Notes under the pieces: model-generated
What the model saw: only the letters and a program-made list of their open reading frames with translations
What the model was told of the DNA's origin: nothing
Database searches by the model: none
Position numbers and translations under genes: made by a program
Part shown: in pieces, positions 1 to 7,112 of the stretch
Layout: every line of letters starts with the position of its first letter
Position numbering within the stretch: the first letter of the stretch is position 1
Assembly: GCA_020439605.1 (NCBI GenBank)
Contig: JAGQSI010000069.1
Location: 1-8,734 of the forward strand
Length of the DNA stretch: 8,734 nt
Direction: 5' to 3'
From: Acidimicrobiales bacterium
GTDB lineage: Bacteria > Actinomycetota > Acidimicrobiia > Acidimicrobiales > Iamiaceae

Positions 1-41
1 ACGAAGGCTGATGTGATGAGGCCGGCTCGACGCTCTGTTAC

Positions 42-3000
42 CTAGGTGTGGTTCGACCTTCGTCGCGCCCACATGACCCCAAACCCGCCGGCTCCAAAGA
101 TCAATGCCACACTGAGTGCTGCCTCTAACGGAAAGCCGGTGCGTGGAAGCGGACCCTGTGGTGGGTCTACTGGTTCTGGTGCAGGGGCTGAGCTAGGTGT
201 TTTGGGTTGAGGATCCTCACTCGGCTCCTGTGGAGTAAGAGTCAATGCACATGACATTTCACTTTGATCCTCGCATGGGTGATCTACGTTGGTTTCGGGC
301 CAGCCCTCTGGCGCATCGACTTCAAATCGATTCACGAAGCGGTAGTCCCATTTGTCCGAGTCGATCCTTACGGAAACCGTTAGGTCTTTTCGCTCTCCTG
401 GTTCCATGTCTGCAAGCTCAGTCCAGGTGATGGTTCTGTCTTCAGCGTCCCAGACGCCGTCGTTGCTGATGTCAACGACGCTCAGCCCTTCGGGTAAATG
501 ATCAACTGCCGGCCCTAGGGCCTTCGCTGTAGCGGACCCTTCGTTGATGATTGAGAGGGTGTAGGTGACAATCTCTCCAGGCCTGGCATTGGACAGGTCC
601 ACCACCTTGTCTTGACGCAACGATGGCAGGGGAGTCTGGGTCACAGCGCATGACCATGCGGCATCATCGCTACAAGGGTGCTCAACCTCTGGCGCAGGAC
701 AGTCACTTGTGGTGCAGTCTTCTGGATTGTTTGTCACCAGGACCTTGTTGAGTAGTTCCTTGTCCCATTGGCCGTCATCGATCGTTACAACGACAGAGGC
801 AACCACCGTCTCAGCCGGACCAAGCTCTCCTATATCCCAACTCAGAGTGTTATCTCCACCTTCGGCGATCTCGCCTTTGGTACTAGAGACAGATTTGCGA
901 GTTACCCCTTCCGGCATCTCGTCGGTGGCGATAACTGTGGTGGCTGGAGCGCTGCCAGCGTTGGAAACCCTGATCGTGTAGGTGAGCTCATTTCCCGGTA
1001 GAGCCTCACTCAGATCCACAACTTTGTCCTGGACAAGCTTCGGGTTACCGACAGGGTTTGTGACCGTACTACCGCATCGTTCATCGAGACCTTCACCAAT
1101 TCCCTCGGCAGAAGTCTGCACTCCTATCTCGAAGGCGCTTGGAGGCCCACCTAGTGGGACGCAGTCATTGATGCCCGTTATGTAGGCCGAATTGGGAACC
1201 AGAGAGTTGACGTCCACTAGGTCTGGATGAACCGGAGACTCCACACGAACCGAAAATGTCATGGTCCCTTCTGAGAGGGCTTCTACCGTACCTAGATCCC
1301 AAGTGATAGTTCGGGTGTCCGGGTCATAGGTTCCTCCGTTGCTGATCGATCCGACCTCGGGCGTAAGACCAGGGCGCAAGTAGTCACGCACCATCACACC
1401 GTGGGCTGGGAGCAGTCCAGAGTTTGAGTAGGTCAGTCTGTAGGCGTTGCGGACTCCGGGATAGAGGACCTGTGGATTGCCCTCCTCATCGAGTTGAGTC
1501 TCTTTGAGAATCGACAGGCCAGGAGCCTGTACCTCCACACTCACGTCGTTGGAGACAATGGGCAAGATTGGACCGTCGGACCCCTCGAGCACGACTGCTC
1601 CTACGTCGTTCGTGTAGATGTCACCAGCCCGGTTGCCAGAGGCAGCCATCGGGATCTGGACCAAGCGCGACTCGCCAGATAGAAGCTGTCTGTTATCAAT
1701 CACTCGAATTGCGGTCACTGTGGATGGGTCAGCCGGCAGATTTGGTTGCCAGTTGGCTGATCCCCCAGGTTGATTGGAGGGTGCCTGAGGGTTGCTCGAC
1801 AGCAGACCGGGCGCTGCAGTGCTGTATTGAATTGATTCGCTTCCAGGTCCACTTACAGCCCCGAGCAGCCCAGTGGAACCATGGAAGCTAGAAGGTGGCA
1901 CCCGCCCGAGTGCGCCATCCCCGTTGAAGGGCAAGACGTCGATCATGTCGACAGCACCGATTGGCGACTCCCCTTGGTTCGTAAGACGTAGATCCCAGAA
2001 CACGCCGGTGTTCGGGTATGTGGTTGATGGTGAAATGGTTGACTTTGAAACGTTCAATTGAAAGCGACCGCTTCTGAACCGGACAGTCTGTTGATCCGAG
2101 TTGGGATCCAGTTCTGCGCTTAGGTGGCTGAAGTCCGGAAGTCCTGGAGCTTGTATCCGCGCGGTGTTTGTCCAAGAGCTTCCTGGGACCGCCACTCCAG
2201 GTTTCGAACGAGCCCGGAACCTGATCTCGACCGTTGCTGGCGCGGCTAGCGGATCAAGTTCCCAGATGGTGTTGCTACCACTCACGGACTCCTCAATGAA
2301 TGATGCTGTAGCTCCGTTGATCGAAACTCGAGATGTCAGTGGCACCATGTCGAATGGCGATCCTGGCTTGGCGAGATCCTCATCAGTGATCTCTATTCCG
2401 CTAACTAGGCCTGCGCCTTCAAGGGTCGCGCTCAGGCAGAACTCGACGGAGTCTCCGCTCGCAACCTCCCGGGTCTCGCCATCGGTTTCACAGACCCGTT
2501 TGTCAAAGGTGCTAACAGCATCTGCAACCACAAACCTGTCTCCTGAACGGCTGTCTCCGGAGTTGTCGTCAGGGTGGTAGATCTCTGCACCGCTAGTACC
2601 TATCCAGTCGCCGTCAACCGGAAGCGATGACGGGGTGAAGGTGGCGCCGTCAATTGAGCCGTTGACGCTCGTATTCCAGAATCCTCGGACCTGACCAGTG
2701 GTAGCGCTAGCAGGCACTTCGACTGGGACCTGCAGAACCAGTGAAATGTTGCGACCTTCAGAGCTGGCCTGCCCAACTGCGCCTGAAACATCAGCAAATG
2801 CCCGAACCGCATTGAAGGTTGATGGCCGTGTGGTGGTCCACGCTGCCATGTTGTTTCCACAGTTTCGGCTGGCGTCATTACCAATGATTGTCCCGTACTG
2901 GATTGTGATGGGACCGTGAGGTAGTTGAGCAACCTCTGGAGCATTGAGCAAACGCAAACCAACGACGTCTGCATGAGCATCACCGCCAGAAGTGACGTTC

Positions 3001-4403
3001 TGGGCGAACTTGATACACGTCATTGTGGCCACAACTCCCCTACCTACTGAGATTCTGGTGGGGGTGTTGGAACTGACCGCTTCAGCGGTGATTGCCTGTG
3101 TCCGGTAGGCCTTTTGATGGCCTCCGGATGACCAGTTGGCCGGGATAATTGCTGGGCGACGGTAGTTGGAATGGTTGCCGACAATGGCACTCTTGTCCAC
3201 CCCGCTGATCCCGAAGTCACTATTCACCCATGCCGAGGATTGGTTGCGGTAGCCAGCATCAAGCACCTTGAACAGAGATGCTTGAGCTGAGTTGTTGGAG
3301 GGGTTGTAGTCGCCAACAGCGGATGAGCTACCGCGAGGTGTGCCGGCCACGTTGGTGACTGTGTTTGTGAAGTTGGTGGTTCCCACAGGAACGCTGTCGC
3401 CAGGTATGAACAAGGTGAGGAGCCCGCTAGTCACAACCGTGGATGCAGTGGAGCGATTGGCTATCACCATGTTGGAAAATCCAGAGGCAACGATCTCGAC
3501 GGTCGTGTCAGTGGATGAGGTGGCGCTGAAACTCCACGATCCAGGCTCTGGAATGATCCAGTCTGTCGAATTCTGCGTTGCCGCTGGATCCACTGACGCT
3601 TCGGATCGAACAGGGCTTGTTCGGTTGAGCCCTACTGGTACGATTTGGCCGTGGGGATTGGTCGGATCATCTCCAGTGACGAGCCTCGTCCCAGGGAAAC
3701 GGGCGGCGAGGTCTGACCAGTCGTCGGTGAAGGAAACTCGATCGAGAGGCAATCCTCCTCGACCCTGGTCAGAAGCAGTTCTTACGTCAAGTCGATATCG
3801 AACGAAGTGACCGTCTATTCCACTCGCGGTTCGTCCTGCAACCGTTGAAACGTGATGCTTGGACACGTCTACGCGGTTGGAGCCGGTAATGGTTAACGCC
3901 GGCAAAGCCACTGGGGCCAGAGCACCTACGCGCACTGTGCCTGTGAGCTGGTCGCCATTTGCTACATCGCCAGATGCCATCGCCGAGTAGTCCAATGCCA
4001 CAGCAGTTCCCTGACGAAGCCGCCCCACGTTACAAACCAGTGTGCGTCGATCAGAGCTGATCGATGACCCTGAGTTACACACCGACGGCGGGTTGATACC
4101 GGGAGCTATTGGATCAGCGTCGCTGAAAAGCGCGTTAACGAGAGACACCGTGGCAACAACGTCAGATGTTGAGTCAGCACCGTTCTGGCTTAGATTCAGG
4201 CGGTAGGTGGCGATGTCCAAGGTCTGGATCTCGCCATCATCCGGGTCATCTGGGCTTGTTGAATCGCTCAGTATCGTCACCGCAACGTCCGTTCGGGGTG
4301 ACCCAGTCTCCGCGAATGCTGGCAGCACAGAGGTTGCCAATATGAATGAGGCTAAAGCCGCCAAAAGTCCGGCGCGTAGCCGGCCCCATAGGGGTTGATA
4401 CAT
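42..4403 (-). CDS. Secreted LPXTG-anchored surface protein with multiple DUF11-like modules
   Basis: A 1453-residue protein built for display outside the cell. It starts with a signal peptide (basic start, hydrophobic core at about residues 11-28, AFA cleavage site near residue 31). The C-terminus is a classic sortase signal: LPRTG at 1419-1423, a hydrophobic segment, and the basic tail ARRRSNHT, preceded by a Pro-rich wall-spanning stretch (about 1390-1418). Between them are beta-rich modules: a DUF11-like unit at about 35-173, less typical modules through about 600, further ones at about 625-760 and 775-958, and three clear DUF11 units at about 961-1119, 1120-1253 and 1259-1388. All 14 cysteines fall in seven successive pairs, suggesting disulfide-stabilised domains. 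The start is firm: GAGGAG lies 8 bases before the ATG. Likely a stalk or adhesin; the ligand cannot be read from sequence. The anchoring sortase is not in this window. The preceding gene, 115 bases upstream, encodes a possible sigma-like regulator. Confidence 0.93.
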   Translation of the reverse strand: MYQPLWGRLRAGLLAALASFILATSVLPAFAETGSPRTDVAVTILSDSTSPDDPDDGEIQTLDIATYRLNLSQNGADSTSDVVATVSLVNALFSDADPIAPGINPPSVCNSGSSISSDRRTLVCNVGRLRQGTAVALDYSAMASGDVANGDQLTGTVRVGALAPVALPALTITGSNRVDVSKHHVSTVAGRTASGIDGHFVRYRLDVRTASDQGRGGLPLDRVSFTDDWSDLAARFPGTRLVTGDDPTNPHGQIVPVGLNRTSPVRSEASVDPAATQNSTDWIIPEPGSWSFSATSSTDTTVEIVASGFSNMVIANRSTASTVVTSGLLTLFIPGDSVPVGTTNFTNTVTNVAGTPRGSSSAVGDYNPSNNSAQASLFKVLDAGYRNQSSAWVNSDFGISGVDKSAIVGNHSNYRRPAIIPANWSSGGHQKAYRTQAITAEAVSSNTPTRISVGRGVVATMTCIKFAQNVTSGGDAHADVVGLRLLNAPEVAQLPHGPITIQYGTIIGNDASRNCGNNMAAWTTTRPSTFNAVRAFADVSGAVGQASSEGRNISLVLQVPVEVPASATTGQVRGFWNTSVNGSIDGATFTPSSLPVDGDWIGTSGAEIYHPDDNSGDSRSGDRFVVADAVSTFDKRVCETDGETREVASGDSVEFCLSATLEGAGLVSGIEITDEDLAKPGSPFDMVPLTSRVSINGATASFIEESVSGSNTIWELDPLAAPATVEIRFRARSKPGVAVPGSSWTNTARIQAPGLPDFSHLSAELDPNSDQQTVRFRSGRFQLNVSKSTISPSTTYPNTGVFWDLRLTNQGESPIGAVDMIDVLPFNGDGALGRVPPSSFHGSTGLLGAVSGPGSESIQYSTAAPGLLSSNPQAPSNQPGGSANWQPNLPADPSTVTAIRVIDNRQLLSGESRLVQIPMAASGNRAGDIYTNDVGAVVLEGSDGPILPIVSNDVSVEVQAPGLSILKETQLDEEGNPQVLYPGVRNAYRLTYSNSGLLPAHGVMVRDYLRPGLTPEVGSISNGGTYDPDTRTITWDLGTVEALSEGTMTFSVRVESPVHPDLVDVNSLVPNSAYITGINDCVPLGGPPSAFEIGVQTSAEGIGEGLDERCGSTVTNPVGNPKLVQDKVVDLSEALPGNELTYTIRVSNAGSAPATTVIATDEMPEGVTRKSVSSTKGEIAEGGDNTLSWDIGELGPAETVVASVVVTIDDGQWDKELLNKVLVTNNPEDCTTSDCPAPEVEHPCSDDAAWSCAVTQTPLPSLRQDKVVDLSNARPGEIVTYTLSIINEGSATAKALGPAVDHLPEGLSVVDISNDGVWDAEDRTITWTELADMEPGERKDLTVSVRIDSDKWDYRFVNRFEVDAPEGWPETNVDHPCEDQSEMSCALTLTPQEPSEDPQPKTPSSAPAPEPVDPPQGPLPRTGFPLEAALSVALIFGAGGFGVMWARRRSNHT
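240..1046 (-). repeat. Tandem pair of DUF11 repeats in the surface protein
   Basis: Residues about 1120-1253 and 1259-1388 of the surface protein are two diverged copies of one module. Each opens with QDKVVDLS (residues 1125 and 1264, a period of 139), continues with a PG-E-TYT core, then MPEG or LPEG, then a W-D or T-W strand, and ends in an HPC...SCA(V/L)T(Q/L)TP signature holding a Cys pair (1244/1252 and 1377/1385). The first copy carries an extra Cys pair (1230/1235) that the second lacks. The copies differ in many positions, so this is an old duplication and not a recent DNA repeat. Confidence 0.85.
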
Positions 4404-4422
4404 GTACCTGTCTCCTCGGTAC
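4404..4422 (-). promoter_or_regulatory. Strong Shine-Dalgarno inside a small inverted repeat
   Basis: Reading the minus strand just before the surface-protein ATG: GTACC, then the 9-base GAGGAGACA, then GGTAC, then ATG. GAGGAG (4412-4417) is the best ribosome binding site in the window and sits 8 bases from the start codon. The flanking 5-base arms (4418-4422 and 4404-4408) are perfectly complementary and would place the Shine-Dalgarno in the loop of a small hairpin that ends at the start codon. The stem is short, so a regulatory role is only a possibility. Confidence 0.6.
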
Positions 4423-4518
4423 CGGATTTGTTGGCCCCATCCGGCGCTTCTACGCGGGCATGGTGCGAGCTACAACATCAAAGAGCACTTCGGTGGAACA
4501 TCACCGCCATACGCCATG

Positions 4519-5262
4519 TCACGCAGCAGGTTCGGCTATTCCCTCTGGAAGATCCCACATGTGATCGAGCCGGCTCGGTCGCGGAGACACGATCAGTGAG
4601 ATCAGCCGATCAACAGCAGGATTTTCCCAAACACTCTGTCCGTCTATAGCCCGCTGCAACATCCCCCCGATCCCGTTGCGTGGATAGCCCATCATCAATA
4701 TCGTCAAAGCTCGAGCAGATACCGGCGACAAGCCAATATCGCTGGCCAAAATCTGCCTCAAGCGTGCAGCCGTCCTCGGGTGGACAGGAGGATTCTCCAC
4801 CACAGTTTCAACCGCGCTATTTGCGAGTTGCGGATCCATTCCCGTCTCCACCAGTCGGTCAACAAGTCTGCTCAGCGTTTCTCGAAGCAGTCGCAGCTCA
4901 CTCGAAGGAGCATCTCTCCCCCGATATTTGCGATCAGAAACCTCGACTATTCCTACAAAGGTCTCAAGGTCCCAACCTTCGATCGACACCACTCGGTTCA
5001 ACGATGAAGCCCTAAACACCGCCTCGCTGCCCCGCCTAAGTTCTGATTGAGAGACCCAGCACCGCATTGACACATCCATTTGGCGACCTGCTCGCACCGC
5101 TACCAGACGTGCACCCGCCCAAGTTGACACCGCACCGGTTTGGGTTGCTTCCCACGCCGCTAGGTATGCCGAGGACCAGACATCTTCGATTAGATCCCGC
5201 CGAGGAGAGAGAATCGAAACGGCTGCGCCCGCCGCCCATCTTGCAACTTCATCCTGATCCAT
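4519..5262 (-). CDS. Hypothetical protein, possibly a divergent sigma-70 family factor
   Basis: A 247-residue cytoplasmic protein with no signal peptide or membrane segment. I do not recognise a named family with certainty. Residues about 22-40 (RRDLIEDVWSSAYLAAWEA) look like sigma region 2, where a Leu-rich helix is followed by aromatic and Trp residues. Residues about 47-76 (WAGARL...GRQMDVSMRCWVSQSELRRG) resemble the region 2.4-3 stretch of FliA/WhiG-type factors, where a GA-x-(I/L)DELR...W-VPRS-RR pattern is usual. VVSIEG at 91-96 sits where those factors have a (L/V)SLD segment. Residues about 173-207 could be a weak region 4 helix-turn-helix. The pattern is degenerate, so this may be a sigma relative that has lost activity, or an unrelated DNA-binding protein. 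The ATG at 5262 is the only ATG, GTG or TTG start available after an in-frame stop about 40 bases upstream; no good ribosome binding site precedes it. Lying between two exported-protein genes, it could control the surface-protein gene downstream. Confidence 0.75.
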   Translation of the reverse strand: MDQDEVARWAAGAAVSILSPRRDLIEDVWSSAYLAAWEATQTGAVSTWAGARLVAVRAGRQMDVSMRCWVSQSELRRGSEAVFRASSLNRVVSIEGWDLETFVGIVEVSDRKYRGRDAPSSELRLLRETLSRLVDRLVETGMDPQLANSAVETVVENPPVHPRTAARLRQILASDIGLSPVSARALTILMMGYPRNGIGGMLQRAIDGQSVWENPAVDRLISLIVSPRPSRLDHMWDLPEGIAEPAA

Positions 5263-5304
5263 TGGGCGAATGTAGCCGCCACAAGCATCAAATAGTCATG
5301 AAAT

Positions 5305-5333
5305 ATCATATAGCTACTCGAAAGTAGCTCCCT
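5305..5333 (-). promoter_or_regulatory. Possible promoter for the sigma-like gene
   Basis: On the minus strand TATGAT (5305-5310) is one base from the TATAAT consensus and would give a leader of roughly 36 bases before the ATG at 5262. Seventeen bases upstream the -35 position reads AGGGAG, which is not a housekeeping -35. The promoter would therefore need an activator or an alternative sigma factor. The spacer contains a perfect inverted repeat, listed separately. Confidence 0.3.
5312..5329 (-). repeat. Perfect 7-bp inverted repeat with 4-base centre
   Basis: Minus strand reads AGCTACT, TTCG, AGTAGCT: two perfectly complementary 7-base arms around TTCG. It lies in the 147-base gap between the SGNH/DUF4214 gene and the sigma-like gene, exactly in the spacer of the possible promoter at 5305-5333. 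It could be an operator, or in RNA a hairpin ending the upstream transcript. There is no following T run (the next bases are ATATGATATTTC), so an intrinsic terminator is less likely. Confidence 0.55.
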
Positions 5334-5356
5334 AGGGCAGACCGGATGAGGGCGAA

Positions 5357-5378
5357 TCGGCCCAGCGGTAAAGGCCGA
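5357..5378 (-). terminator. Weak terminator-like hairpin after the SGNH/DUF4214 gene
   Basis: Complementary 6-base arms TCGGCC and GGCCGA flank a 10-base loop, starting about 30 bases past the stop codon at 5410. The GC-rich stem and the position fit a terminator, but no T tract follows on the minus strand. Actinobacterial terminators often lack one, so this is kept at low confidence. Confidence 0.25.
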
Positions 5379-5409
5379 ACAAGCCGTCAGTTGGAACTGA
5401 TGCAACTAC

Positions 5410-6840
5410 TCAGAAACGATCGCGAAACTCAGCGGTCTCGTAGAGCTCAGTGACCATCTGTAGTCCCGATTTCCCGCTACTCAGAAGTGAGCTATGGGTC
5501 GGGCCATCCACGCCATGGCCAAGCAAGACTTCGTATAGTCCGACGATGAAGACGGAACGGCTCATTGCGCTCACATATCCTGAGTTGGTGAAGAAGCTCG
5601 CCATTACGGCACCTCTTGAAGTACCGCTCCTAAGACGGTTCACCCAATAGATCCTCCCCCCTGAATCTGGCGCCCGCTTGAATACGTTCTGGTAGGCCAT
5701 GGTCACGAACGCATCGTCAGCCATGGACTTGAAGGGAGCACTATTTGCGATGTGATTGCCGATCGCTCCGATCGTCTTAGATCCATTGTGCAACGCAGCC
5801 ATCCAGTAACTCCACTCTTTGTGGGTCGGAATACGCGAATAGAAGGCCACATAAAGACGAATTAGGTTCCCGCTTCTGGCATCGAACTCCTGTGACTTGA
5901 CCAGTGCATCCGCTAACGCCGCCTTTGGCATCCCCTCGTTATACCGACTCCGCCATCTGTTCATGTCGGCAGTGGAAGGACTTCGGCGCAGGAAGTCGAT
6001 CCACATCTGCGCGGTATAGGAATCCGCAGTCTTGAATGGAGCGAAGTTCGGGTCCGCCAGCGTGGGCGTTGGAGGATTGACAACCTTCGATGCAGCGATG
6101 GCGTCCACCATATTCAGGGCTAAGCGAACCGACCCCGAGCTGTAGACCTTGCATTCGCCTGTGATAGTCCCGCCGGTTGGACAAAGGTGATTTAGAGATG
6201 GTTCTCGAACCAAGTTCTTGCCTTTGCCTGCCGTACCACACGCCGACCCCGCCTCTATCAGCGCCAAGCAAGGTTGGGCTCGGGTGGGCTGACGATTCGG
6301 GCTAATGAAGCGACCACCATCGAAGAAGCCAACCCCGTTTTCGGCCGCCAGAGTTCGCCCAGCGTTGAAGATCAGTTCGCTGTCGGTGTTCGAGGTGGCA
6401 CGGGCAGGAGCCCCCATGATCACCACCCGTGTCCGGCCATTGTTGAAGAGGTTGATCAACTTCTGGATGTCCTCGTCGTACTTGGCGACAAGGGCGCTGC
6501 CCCGCTCAGCGTTGGTGCATGGCTCGCCGATCATGGTCGAATTTCCCGAGTAGTTGATGACCACGACATCGGGAACGTAGGTCAGCTTCGCAGCCTCCTT
6601 GAGTCCCGCACAGGGCACACCCATGAACCTGACGCCGCTCCAGTCCACCCGATATCTGTTCAACCAGAAGTTCGCGAGCCCAGAACCACGAGCCTCAATG
6701 GTGATCGAATCACCAAGAACGAAGACTCGTGCTCCCTTCGGCGCTGCAACTGCACCTGCTGGAGGTGGTGCCAAGACTGTTAGCGCCAATACTGGCGCCA
6801 GCAGGACTACCGCTATCGCTGCTCGGAAGTTTTTTCGCAT
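5410..6840 (-). CDS. Secreted SGNH-hydrolase-like protein with C-terminal DUF4214 repeats
   Basis: A 476-residue exported protein. The signal peptide spans about residues 1-32 (MRKN start, hydrophobic core, AVA cleavage site). Residues about 36-250 form an SGNH/GDSL-type domain: FVLGDSIT with likely nucleophile Ser46, a block II Gly in GVPCAG (74-79), SGNS with Asn100, and a late His218 in NHLCP. The residue three before that His, normally Asp, is Ser215. Six cysteines lie in this domain as three neighbouring pairs (77/108, 191/201, 220/230), as expected outside the cell. A Pro-rich linker (about 254-268) leads to four DUF4214-type repeats (275-476). SGNH proteins are usually esterases or acetyl transfer/removal enzymes; acting on envelope glycans would suit the glycosyltransferase upstream, but the substrate is inferred. 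The ATG at 6840 is chosen over an in-frame GTG at 7026 because AGGGG lies 7 bases before it and the signal peptide begins there. Confidence 0.88.
   Translation of the reverse strand: MRKNFRAAIAVVLLAPVLALTVLAPPPAGAVAAPKGARVFVLGDSITIEARGSGLANFWLNRYRVDWSGVRFMGVPCAGLKEAAKLTYVPDVVVINYSGNSTMIGEPCTNAERGSALVAKYDEDIQKLINLFNNGRTRVVIMGAPARATSNTDSELIFNAGRTLAAENGVGFFDGGRFISPNRQPTRAQPCLALIEAGSACGTAGKGKNLVREPSLNHLCPTGGTITGECKVYSSGSVRLALNMVDAIAASKVVNPPTPTLADPNFAPFKTADSYTAQMWIDFLRRSPSTADMNRWRSRYNEGMPKAALADALVKSQEFDARSGNLIRLYVAFYSRIPTHKEWSYWMAALHNGSKTIGAIGNHIANSAPFKSMADDAFVTMAYQNVFKRAPDSGGRIYWVNRLRSGTSRGAVMASFFTNSGYVSAMSRSVFIVGLYEVLLGHGVDGPTHSSLLSSGKSGLQMVTELYETAEFRDRF
5413..6024 (-). repeat. Four tandem DUF4214-type repeats
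   Basis: Residues 275-322, 325-373, 376-426 and 429-476 of the SGNH protein align as four units of about 50 residues. Each has an aromatic-rich first helix (MWIDFLRRSPS, LYVAFYSRIPT, AYQNVFKRAPD, LYEVLLGHGVD), then in units 1-3 a Trp-containing helix (NRWRSR, YWMAAL, YWVNRL), and a closing S-x-E/P-F or similar segment. Unit 4 lacks the Trp and is the most diverged. DUF4214 is found in secreted and surface proteins, often with carbohydrate-related partners; its exact role is not settled. Confidence 0.75.
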
Positions 6841-7015
6841 ACCTCTACCCCTAGAACGCCTTGCGCGTCCAACATTCCACCGTTGTTGATTGTAGGCCAG
6901 GAAGCACCCACATTGACGGCGCTTCTCAGGCAACTCGCTGCACGCGGACCTAATGAGTGAATTCGATCTGTTACCTCCCTGCGCAAAATTAGGGTTGGAG
7001 ATCCGTTTGCTCGCA

Positions 7016-7031
7016 GGAGGGCCCACCCTCC
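7016..7031 (-). terminator. GC-rich hairpin between glycosyltransferase and SGNH gene
   Basis: GGAGGG and CCCTCC arms (6 bp, all but one G:C) around a 4-base loop, about 80 bases beyond the glycosyltransferase stop and about 175 bases before the SGNH start. It would form equally on either strand. No T run follows on the minus strand. It could terminate the glycosyltransferase transcript or be part of a leader of the next gene. Confidence 0.25.
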
Positions 7032-7055
7032 CACTAACACTTCACCTAGACCGTC

Positions 7056-7089
7056 CATAGACCGGCCAAATGGCGTGTGGTCAAGACCA
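7056..7089 (-). promoter_or_regulatory. Weak promoter candidate with a small palindrome, upstream of the SGNH gene
   Basis: On the minus strand TGGTC-TT-GACCA (7078-7089) is a perfect 5-bp inverted repeat that contains TTGACC, a fair -35. Seventeen bases on is TCTATG (7056-7061), a poor -10 with three matches. If used, it would give a leader of about 200 bases before the ATG at 6840. The rest of the 272-base gap 6841-7112 holds the hairpin at 7016-7031; I see no recognisable riboswitch or RNA gene in it. Confidence 0.2.
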
Positions 7090-7112
7090 AATCAAGGTGA
7101 GATGCCGCCCCC

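Noticed and set aside
1..41. A terminator after the surface-protein stop codon
   Set aside because: Only 41 bases remain before the window edge and no convincing stem or T run is present in them.
2101..2580. A 159-codon plus-strand reading frame opposite the surface-protein gene
   Set aside because: Ser/Thr/Pro-rich antisense shadow of the large gene, with no domain and no start signals. The same applies to the 156-codon frame at 3340-3810.
4680..5327. Plus-strand reading frames opposite the sigma-like gene (4680-5015 and 5067-5327)
   Set aside because: Pro-, His- and Arg-rich translations with no motif, explained as the complement of the minus-strand gene, whose frame gives a more protein-like sequence.
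5190..5405. A 71-codon minus-strand frame starting just after the SGNH stop codon
   Set aside because: TTG start without a ribosome binding site. It runs through the hairpins and possible promoter and then overlaps the sigma-like gene in a different frame.
6841..7026. An N-terminal extension of the SGNH protein from a GTG at 7026 (62 extra residues)
   Set aside because: The extension is Arg-rich and unlike a protein N-terminus, and it would bury a clear signal peptide. The ATG at 6840 has its own ribosome binding site.
6813..7058. An 81-codon minus-strand reading frame overlapping the SGNH start
   Set aside because: No ribosome binding site, no recognisable motif, and it overlaps the signal peptide codons of the real gene in another frame.
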